64,000 nt of DNA from Ramazzottius varieornatus (Eukaryota; Tardigrada; Eutardigrada; Parachela; Ramazzottiidae). This document shows positions 56,231 to 64,000 of this stretch, piece by piece (the stretch's first letter is position 1; every line of letters begins with the position of its first letter). The translations under genes and the position numbers were made by a program. The DNA lies in contig BDGG01000005.1 of NCBI GenBank assembly GCA_001949185.1, positions 1,849,249-1,913,248 of the forward strand. Direction: 5' to 3'. The notes under the pieces are model-generated. The model was not told the DNA's origin, searched no databases, and was given only the letters and a program-made list of their open reading frames with translations.

Positions 56231-57471
56231 TCAGCTTCCAACAGGGATTTTCTTTCTATTTTTGTTGCATGATGCTTCTTCGTGTTTGGTCAAGTAACTC
56301 TTCAGAGCGAAGGCTTTCTGACAGGTTTGGCAAACGAATGGTTTCTCATTTGAATGAGTCTGTAGGAAAAAATGGACAATTCGTAATGTGGCACCAGGGT
56401 TCAGAAAGAAATGTTTCACAAGTTTATGCGCAAGTAGGAGCTTACATGTAAAGACGTACCTGTATGTGGGCCCTCAAATTCGACTTGTCGGCAAAATTCT
56501 TCTCGCATTTGTGGCACTGGAAGGGCCTTTCACCGGAATGGGTTCTAAGATGGCCCTACAACGATAAACCACTACGAGCCACCCATTGTGCGCTGGTTTT
56601 TTTCAACCTGTAGGCTGAGCTCCTACTCCGAGCTGCATAATGGGACCGCAAAAAGTATGTGTTGTGCCTACCTGGAGAAGCCACTGACGGCTGAATCGCT
56701 TCTTGCAGTGGGGGCATTCGCAACTCTGAAGATGAGTCTGAACATGCTGCAAAGACAAAACCGACGAGTCTTCGAGTCTTAAGTGGTTTTAAGAATTTTG
56801 AGTGAGGGAGTTACCATGTTGTAAGCTGGGGAAGATACGTAAACTCGATCGCAATGAGGACACTTGCGAGCTTTCTGGTCCGACAAGCTGCGATGCGTCT
56901 GCCGATGGCGTGTCAAGTTGCTGGCAGTTGTATAAACCTTTCCACATTCTGGACAAGCGAAATGGCTTTCCGAGCATCCAGTATCGTGCGAGGAGCTGTC
57001 GTGGTGCTCTTCTTTAGGCCCATCTTTGAGCTCTGGTTCCTCTGATACTACGAAATCACCTTCTTCTACCAGGTTTCGCTTTGTTCTTTTGGTTCGGATA
57101 GGCCGCGGTGTTTTGGCGTTAGAAACTCTGGAATCTGGGGATGCGGAAATGGGTGATGGTTGGAGTCTCTTACGACGTGGGCGGTTCTGCGAGGCTGGTG
57201 AGGTGTGTGCATACGTAGCTGACACCTGTGCCGAATCAAAGACGGGTTGAACCGATGGGGCGGTGACAGGTAAAGATGGTTCAACAGGTTGTTTCAATGC
57301 CACCTGTGAGCAAGACAGATTCAGAGCCACTTCCGACGATCCCGTGCATGGACTGCATTTCGGCGATACTTTTCCCGATGGAATCAGAGCACTTTCAAAA
57401 CCACTGCAGAAAGGCACAGATTTCCGCACCAGTCCATAACGTTTACTGGAGAATAAAAACGCTCTCGGCAT
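56231..57471 (-). CDS. scrt: Scratch-type C2H2 zinc-finger repressor (Snail superfamily)
   Basis: Nuclear repressor binding E-box-like sites; pan-neural in animals where studied. Exons 57471-56815, 56746-56672, 56555-56460, 56359-56231; phases agree; 318 aa. The N-terminus [11 protein letters not shown] is a SNAG corepressor-recruiting motif, which fixes the start codon. A basic Pro/Ser linker ([20 protein letters not shown]) follows. Five fingers begin at [20 protein letters not shown]. The next, [20 protein letters not shown], matches the Scratch signature CPxCxKVYVSMPAxxMHLxT. Then come [40 protein letters not shown] and [20 protein letters not shown]. The last, KSYLxKHxESxC, separates Scratch from Snail and Slug. 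It lies 283 bp downstream of the guanylyl cyclase start on the same strand and diverges from the leucine-rich-repeat gene. Confidence 0.95.
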
Positions 57472-58262
57472 TTTTGGATGGGGAAAACAATTGAGAATAA
57501 TTTACGAATAACATAAACGGATTACTCTCTGCAAATAACGATGGAAATTCAACCGTATGGAAAGGATTTCCAGACAGCAGAAGCGACAACCTGCTGGAAT
57601 TTCGGCAACTGCTTGCTTCATCCGAAGCTTTTGAAGTGCAGAGCAGATACTGTATCACATCTTCTCTTGGTCTATGGGTTTCTTTCAGAAGCCCTGCTTG
57701 ATGACCTTCCTTCTTCTCAAAGATAGAGAAAGTTTAAAATTACGCCGACGCATCTGTTACATGTTTGAGAACAGAGTCTGGGGGAAGCAGCTAGATGAAT
57801 CAACAGCTGATGGACAAGCCTGGGCTGTAAGGGATGGAAAGAGCTGTGTAATTGACTGCGCATCTCGAGCTCTGATCTGTGCCACCCAAGAACTATTCTT
57901 AGCTTCTGAATGAAAGCCAGGGCCTGCACGGAGGATGTTCTGTTATTGATGAAGAAGCATTTCAATTTGGTGCGGAATGAGACTAACAGTTGTCTGCACA
58001 GTCACAGCGCACAGTAAGTTAGACTCGTTCAACCATTCCAGAGTGCCTTCTGAATTTAAACTATTTTTACGCAACGACATTGCTGAAACAGCGGAGAAGA
58101 CGCTGGATAGGATGTCACCTACTGCATAAACAGTCTGGTGTTTTTCTGGCAACCAACTTGCTGTAAGCAACAAGTGGGGAGTTTCCACCAGCTGGGAATT
58201 CGAGAGTTTCCTGGCAATCGTCCTTTGCACTATCCTCAATTTCCTTTAAACAAAATTCAACT
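57472..58262. other. Divergent intergenic region, Scratch and LRR genes
   Basis: 791 bp shared upstream region. No repeat or coding feature recognised. Confidence 0.5.
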
Positions 58263-59970
58263 ATGGGCGACCTCAGTCAAAATCGTGGGCAAGTTGACTA
58301 CAGCAACCGCAAACTCACTCGTGTACCAAGAGAACTATTAGAGCAAGAGGATATTCAAGTGAGCCTTACATATACTTTCTGGTTCGTGGTTGTGATGTTA
58401 CGATGGCTGATTGAAGTGTGTTGCTGATTTTGTAGCTGCTTACTTTAAGGAATAATCAGCTTGAAATCCTCCCGGTGGAGTTGTTCCATCAGCTTCGGTC
58501 TCTGACATGGTTAGACTTGCGCAAGAACCAGCTCGAGGAAATACCGGTGGAGATCGGCATGTTACAAGACCTGCGATGCCTTCTGTTGAACGATAACCTT
58601 CTCATCAGCCTGCCGAATGAACTTAGTTAGTCGGTAAAAATTGTTCCACTTTTTATCTTAATAGCCGAAACTATGATAAAAATATATGGGAGCCGGCAGT
58701 TGAGTTGAGCCAGATCGCTGTATCGAGTGGCTCACGGTTTCGTTGTCATAGGCTGCAGCGTGCGCCACTTGCGAAGACGATCCGATTCGTGTCATTTGGC
58801 CAGCTCCCACGTATTTCAGCATGAAAATGTTACGTGGGTATCTTACCGCAGGCTTCTGCGAGTCCTTGGTTGGACTGCATCTTGCCGGTAACCCCATCCA
58901 GTATCCGCCCGAAGCCGTCTGGCGAAAAGGCTGTGCTGCCATCTTGTCCTTCTTACGTCTGCATCAACAGAATTCAAACCATGATCTTTACGACGAACCC
59001 TCCAAAACTAACAACCAAACAGGTACTTCATCGTTATATTAATAGAATTTTGGAAGCTAAAAGTAGTTTTCCTAAATGGGGAGCTCGGCAGACAAATTCG
59101 ACAAACATCGTTTCTCCAAGTGGCGCACGTTTTCGGCCAGTAACACAAGAAGTGTGCGCCACTTGGGGAAACAATGATATCGGGTTTGTCAGATAAAGAT
59201 AATTTTCAGTTTGATACATATTCTCATTACCTTGCGTCCAGCAGAACCGTTTCCGAAGAAAGGGCAGAGTCCCAGTCAGTATGATCTATGGGGCAAGTCG
59301 TTCAAACCACGGAAGGTGAGCTCATCTGCGGCGGTTTCCGCAGCCAGAAAGCCTTCAAGGCTGCAGCTCGCTGCAAAAAGCTCAGCCTTTCTGGATTCGG
59401 ACTGCCGGATAAAGCTTCGGAAGCCACATTTGCCAACAACCAAAGACATCACTGCAAAAGGAGAACTTTTGAAAGCACAAAAGGCAGAAAGAGGATTCAA
59501 GACGAACGTGACCAAAACGTTAGAAGAACGACGGTTAGTTTGATCGGTTGCAGTTTTCTTTTGCGGAATTTACCTGTGAAAGTGCCTTTTGTTGCAGGAG
59601 GATTGAGAAGGACCAGCAATGGCGAACTGAAACCAGGAAACGACAGATGGAGATGGACCGAATAATCCAAGGCGGGGACATCGAAATACTTCCGGTTGAG
59701 GTGCCGTACGGGAGACTGGGTGACGAGATGCCACAGGTTAGGACAAGGAAGCGTCCGGAAGGACAAACGGCACCGAGTGTCTACAGTCTCAGTGAACTGA
59801 GGTCTGGCAAAGAAGTGTCGGACATTCGAAGTCAGATACGGAACTTAGTCCAGAAGATGAACCTTGAACAGAACGATGCTTCCAAGCTCACCGATTCCGG
59901 CGAAACTTTAGCTAGAGCCGAAGATTATATATCGAGTTTACACAAAATGAGCAGGTTACTGATCGGATGA
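58263..59970 (+). CDS. LRRC27: Leucine-rich-repeat protein, LRRC27-like
   Basis: Cytoplasmic LRR protein of unknown biochemical role; relatives are enriched in ciliated or testis tissue. Exons 58263-58358, 58436-58625, 58852-59022, 59242-59533, 59598-59970; phases agree; 373 aa. LRR units: LTRVPRELLEQEDIQ, LLTLRNNQLEILPVELFHQL, LTWLDLRKNQLEEIPVEIGM, LRCLLLNDNLLISLPNEL, LVGLHLAGNPIQYPPEAVWR. Then comes AAILSFLRLHQQ, as in the LRRC27 cap. The C-terminal half is basic and helical (RRIEKDQQWRTETRKRQMEM). The acceptor of exon 4 is a CAGCAG tandem site (59242 or 59245), allowing one Ala-Glu or Glu variant. Introns 2 and 3 each hold a foldback repeat. The assignment to LRRC27 rests on architecture and is less sure than the LRR call. 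Confidence 0.82.
58687..58809. repeat. GTGGCGCAC foldback element 22
   Basis: Copy in LRR intron 2: starts TGGGAGCCGGCAGTTGAG, core TCGAGTGGCTCACGG ... CGTGCGCCACTTG, ends ATTTGGCCAGCTCCCA. Good for fixing the outer ends as TGGGAGC...GCTCCCA. Confidence 0.8.
59078..59192. repeat. GTGGCGCAC foldback element 23 (well preserved)
   Basis: Copy in LRR intron 3: GGGAGCTCGGCAGACAAATT at left, core 59116-59166 CCAAGTGGCGCACGTTTTCG ... AGTGTGCGCCACTTGG, right arm AACAATGATATCGGGTTTGT. Confidence 0.85.
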
Positions 59971-60051
59971 ATAACCTTTGAGGGTAAAAGCGTCAAATTG
60001 AAACGTCGATTATCCAGAGAAAAAACCAGTACAGGAGGAGTAAGCACGTAT

Positions 60052-60218
60052 GACCCAGTGGTCTCAAACGGCGCGACATGTATCAAGTATGCATTACGTT
60101 AACAGAAACACTTTTTATGTAAGATAGACAACACTGTAATTCGCTACGTCATAGGCTTTATTTTAATTACGAGTGTCTCATGCTTTTCTATGGATGCGCC
60201 GTCTGAGACTACTGGGTC
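60052..60218. repeat. Inverted-repeat element (fourth family)
   Basis: GACCCAGTGGTCTCAAACGG then CGCGAC at left pairs with GATGCGCCGTCTGAGACTAC then TGGGTC at right (about 22 of 26 match). ACTGGGTCACACAT is then repeated directly at about 60231-60244. Confidence 0.6.
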
Positions 60219-60423
60219 ACACATTTCCTCACTGGGTCACACATGCTTACTCCCCCTGTACTGCAGAAGGATATAAAGTTAAGGACCGAATCAAACGCCG
60301 ATGTGACCAAACTTCGGGAGTTCGACTTCGGGTTTAATGACCATAAATCTACCTCACTCGTACTTGTTGTTCTGTAGAGTGTAACAATGTCGAAGCAGAT
60401 TAGCACAATTGCACATAAGGGAT

Positions 60424-61049
60424 AATTTGCACTGTAGAGCTGTAGTACCGCGCCTTGCTGGAAGCTAAAACACATGTTCAAGTGATTGATTGTTTGCGTT
60501 CGACGAATATCGAGGCGGAGCAAATGCTCCTTACGTCATCGACCATAAAACGAGTACCATAAAAGCTCCAGAAAATCCACGAAATGCCGGTCCAGTTTAT
60601 TACAGTGACCAACCCGCGTCTACAGAGCAAGCATGGAAAAAAAAGAATTAAAAAAATTCAGCCGAACAGGAATCGTGTATGTGTCCGCAAACTGTTTCGA
60701 ATGCGTATGTTACTGGAAGTCCCTGGTGCTTGTTGGGGACAAGATCTGCAATTGCATAAACCTTTCCGTCGAACTCCGGCGGGTAAACCATTACAGCGGG
60801 CAACACTTTCCGAACTTTCTGAAGTTCCGAAATGCGATAATATGTCTGCTGCGATGCGGGTTACAGCATTCTGCAATTGATGATTCGTAAAAAAAGCAGA
60901 TCATGACTTGATCCCCCGTCCTTCGCCATAAATGCTGATGGGCGTTCCTCACTTATCTTATGTTATCTACGGTGAGTGCTGAGTCAGCCCGCATTTTGGT
61001 ACGCCGTGGTTTGCAAACGGCGCGGTACTGCAGCTCTACAGTGCTAATT
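60424..61049. repeat. Long-spaced inverted repeat pair
   Basis: AATTTGCACTGTAGAGCTGT then AGTACCGCGCCTTGC at 60424-60458 is nearly the reverse complement of 61013-61049 (GCAAACGGCGCGGTACTGCA then GCTCTACAGTGCTAATT). The 550 bp between has no transposase-like frame. The right arm shares CAAACGGCGCG with the fourth-family element next door, so the two may be one composite. Confidence 0.6.
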
Positions 61050-62391
61050 TGTACACTGATTGCTTGATGACGATCCGTCGATCACCCACTAAATTTTTGA
61101 ATCAAATTTTACAGGGCTGTTACGTCACTGCGGATACGATCAGGCCGAAACTGGCCAGTGGCCTTACGTTCACGTCAGAGGACCAGTCGGGATGTATAGG
61201 GCGCTCGCACCAACTTGCTACCACCTGTTACTTCCATTGCTTCTTTTCCGCCTGCTCTTTCACACTATCCACACAACTTTCAAGCTGTTTCGATTGACAT
61301 ACGAGCCGTTTTATAATAGTGAACAACAGCTTGAAGAATTCGACTAGTGTGACTTCCGGTGGGGAAGGCCTTTCGTGACGACTAAAACTGTTGTCCACAG
61401 GACCCCATGTCAGAGTTTCGATCCGACATCTGCTATCAACAGGCAAACAACTGTCTTCGTTGTACGTCAGAAATTGAAAAGGTCCACAGGAAAATAAAGA
61501 CGACTTAGCAAATGAATTTCAAACAGCAAATTCGGCCATTTTGTCGGGAAACCTTGCTCTACGAAAAAAATTCCCGCTTTTGACCTGATCGGCAGATTTA
61601 TGATTTTGACCACTTTTCTAGTGACCCAGCTCGTGATCGAACTGTTTTGAATTGTAGTGCGGCATGACTTGAGCGGAAAACTGAAAAACTGGTTTTTGGA
61701 AACGACCCAAAAACTGCGAAAGTTGATAGACTTTTGGCTTCTCTCCTCCTCCAGCTTAATGTTGGTCACGACTCCTCCTAAAAATTCTGGTCGGTAATTT
61801 TTTACGAGGTTGCAAACAGAATGTGCAAACAGGAAAAACTAGTTCGAAAGTTGAGTAATGATTCAAGTCGAAAAAGCCATGCTTTCATGGGTGGTAGCCA
61901 GTTGGTGCGAGCGCCCCGTAACTGTTCAGTGTACGACAAAATAAACCGTTAAAAATGGGTGTTGGATCGAGCCAGATGGATGAAGCCAATGTAATTTGCG
62001 CATGCAGCAAAATATAATTCTCATTGGCCGATTCGTAAATAATCTCCAGCTGCAGTATTACGCCCATTTTGAACGGCTAATTTTGTCGTACATTGTAGTT
62101 GTTCGAAACTTCCAGTAGACATTAAAAAAATAACGCTTAAGAAGCTGAGATAACAACCTCGACGATGCTAGAACAGTGAAACAGAACCAAAAATCATACT
62201 GTACTAATCTTCAACGTTCGTTTCTGTCATATGATCTATAGTACGAGGAACCAGGATCTTGGACGAAGTAAAAGAGTCCGAAAGTCGCACACGAGAAATC
62301 AGAGCTGTAAAAAACGGAACATTTCGAAAGTCACACTTTAAAGTGGTTTACGCTGCAGCTGAAAGCTTGTTGAGGCCCAGAGTTGGGTCCG

Positions 62392-64000
62392 CTATTGAGC
62401 TGGCTTCAGTACATGGTCCTTCACAAGTCTACTCATTTTATAGCTGCTCGGTACAGCCACCACGTTCTTGCCGAGATTCGGCTGGTTGAAGAAATTCTTC
62501 CAGATTGAATGAGCCTACGAAACATGTACATCTCCAGCATCCCACCCGCCACGTCATCCCACATACAAAACTCACTTGCAGGGTGCTCCGATGTCCTACA
62601 ATGAAGACACTGTGTTGAGCTCTGGTCAGCGCCACGTTCAGTCTCTTGCGGTCTTTCAAGAACCCAATGCCACCGCGGCCTGCACGAACACAGGATATGA
62701 TGATTACTTTGTTCTCTTGTCCTTGAAATCCATCAACCGTGCTGACTCGAACATTACCCCTGCAGATATTAATACCTTCTTCAAATTCAATGGCGTGGTA
62801 CACGATCTCATAGCCTTACTCAATCAGGCAGAATTCTGGTTGCAAATTAGCGAGAACAAAGTAGACACCGCACTTACAAATGGCAGGCTCTGAGGTAATC
62901 CACCAGCCGGGATCTTTGTGCCTCGTACCCGGTAATAACAGCGTAATTCTGCTGGGAACCTTCATGCGTCATACATTCGGCTAAAAACTGTCCAATAAAC
63001 TTCACTTCGTTATCGTTGAATTTGGATGTCCTACACAGTACACACAAAAGCAAAGGCAAAGGCAAAGTCACGCATGAAGGGCGCGATACACTTTTTCAGT
63101 AGCCGTACTCACCCATCCTGAGCCTCTCTCGATTCGACCAAGTTGAAGAATTTTAGCGGCAGTAGCTTCCACTTTTTCGAATTCTCGATAACTTTTCTGT
63201 CGAAGAAGAACATGCAAAGGACTCTAACGACTATCAACCACGCTTATTAGGATAACGCTACGATCTTACGGTCCAGTTTTCAAAGCTCCTCGATAAAACT
63301 CAGCCGAAGGGAATGCGCAAATGAGCGGGTGCATACGATACTGGACATCCAGCATCGGCAGCATCCTCGAAATATCATTTTCGAAGTGCATGCCGATACG
63401 CTCCAGCCACGAGCGCGCGTAGTCCACCCGGTCATTCTCCCCGTCAAGAACCGTAGCCGACAGCTGGTTCTGATCTCCGATCAAAATTAACTTCTTGACG
63501 CGCAAGATGGTCACCGGGATCAGCGTGTCCAACTGTAATGCTTGACCAGCCTGGAAACGAGCAAAATGAGGATGAGAAGTCGTGTGTTGTCAAATTGTCT
63601 ACCTCGTCAACTATGACCACGTCGAATTTGATGAGCTGGTGAATTTTCGTAACACGATACGAGGCACAGGAGTTCAACGTGGAGAGGAAAATATTTCCCC
63701 TCACATTCTCATTTAAGACAGCTGGATATCCGCACCACTTGAGAAAGTTTGGCATGCGCTCCTCGACAGAGTACTTTTTCATGTCGATGCTGATCTTCTC
63801 GCCAAAGCCCAGCCGGACTAGATCATACGTCGGGCTAACCTACGAACGAGACACAGTCTGTAAAGCTTGTACCAAATAACAGCACAATAATAAAAGAGAC
63901 TGACATCCACGAACACGGGCATGGGTTCCGCAACGGCAGTTTCATCCCCGAAGAAGAAGTCGAATAATTTCCGAAAGACGCTAGCTTCTGCCTTTTTCCG
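62392..64000 (-). CDS. Sen1/UPF1-like superfamily 1 helicase, C-terminal part (5' end off window)
   Basis: ATP-dependent RNA/DNA helicase fragment. Exons on the minus strand: beyond 64000-63905, 63839-63603, 63550-63270, 63196-63113, 63030-62878, 62759-62576, 62514-62392; phases agree; about 385 C-terminal residues. FDVVIVDEAGQALQLDTLIP is motif II (DEAG), split by an intron after VDE. KLILIGDQNQLSATV is motif III, where most relatives have GDxxQLPPTV. VQYRMHPLICAFPS is motif IV, VSTVDGFQGQENKVIIISCV is motif V and LNVALTRAQHSVFIVG is motif VI. These are all the C-terminal signature motifs of the UPF1/Sen1/IGHMBP2/MOV10 group. The Walker A motif must lie beyond the window edge, so I cannot place it in a subfamily. 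The tail AHSIWKNFFNQ is short. Confidence 0.9.

Larger units (their letters stand above)
59971..62391. other. Intergenic region with inverted repeats
   Basis: 2.4 kb between convergent LRR and helicase genes. It holds two inverted-repeat structures (60052-60218; arms at 60424 and 61013) and otherwise no recognisable gene. Confidence 0.5.

Overview
The window is eukaryotic, nuclear and animal. The genes are split by short GT-AG introns, mostly under 400 bp. Their products are metazoan: a voltage-gated calcium channel alpha2-delta subunit, an AF10/AF17 chromatin reader, a Scratch-type zinc-finger factor, a receptor guanylyl cyclase, a CIN85/CD2AP adaptor, an SLC22 transporter and L-lactate dehydrogenase. 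Gene density (13 protein genes in 64 kb) and intron size suggest a small-genome invertebrate. A tardigrade or other compact ecdysozoan fits, but the species is an inference that the sequence alone does not prove. All exon coordinates were derived by hand from open frames, splice signals, phase continuity and family alignment.

Layout. 1-4039 (-): alpha2-delta, 3' end off the window. 4040-7975: long intergenic stretch. 7976-21385 (+): AF10-like gene, 14 exons, with a 4.15 kb first intron. 22232-23883 and 24600-26161 (+): tandem UDP-glycosyltransferases with a complete plant-type PSPG box and no animal-type signal peptide or membrane anchor. 27151-31415 (+): CIN85/CD2AP-like adaptor. 31950-34857 (-): SLC22 transporter. 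About 35.5 kb: a decayed UGT 3' end. 35959-37101 (+): intronless acidic protein I cannot identify, ending 22 bp from the end of a C2HC zinc-finger gene at 37124-38596 (-). 38597-41979: intergenic. 41980-44015 (+): LDH. 45425-46958 and 48975-50785 (+): tandem astacin-like proteins that have both lost the zinc site. 50868-55947 (-): receptor guanylyl cyclase. 56231-57471 (-): Scratch. 58263-59970 (+): leucine-rich-repeat protein. 59971-62391: repeat-bearing intergenic stretch. 62392-64000 (-): C-terminal part of a Sen1/UPF1-like helicase whose 5' end lies beyond the window.

The most striking non-genic feature is a family of near-perfect foldback repeats of about 120 bp, built on a core with AAGTGGCGCACG in one arm and CGTGCGCCACTT in the other. 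I count 23 loci, five of them doubled; 21 lie inside introns and none in coding sequence. One copy is split by a different 123 bp element with hAT-like ends and an 8 bp target duplication. Several other inverted-repeat elements occur.

The genes do not form an operon or an obvious pathway. They are independent loci plus two local tandem duplications (UGT, dead astacin). Two convergent gene pairs are packed so tightly that their transcripts probably overlap.
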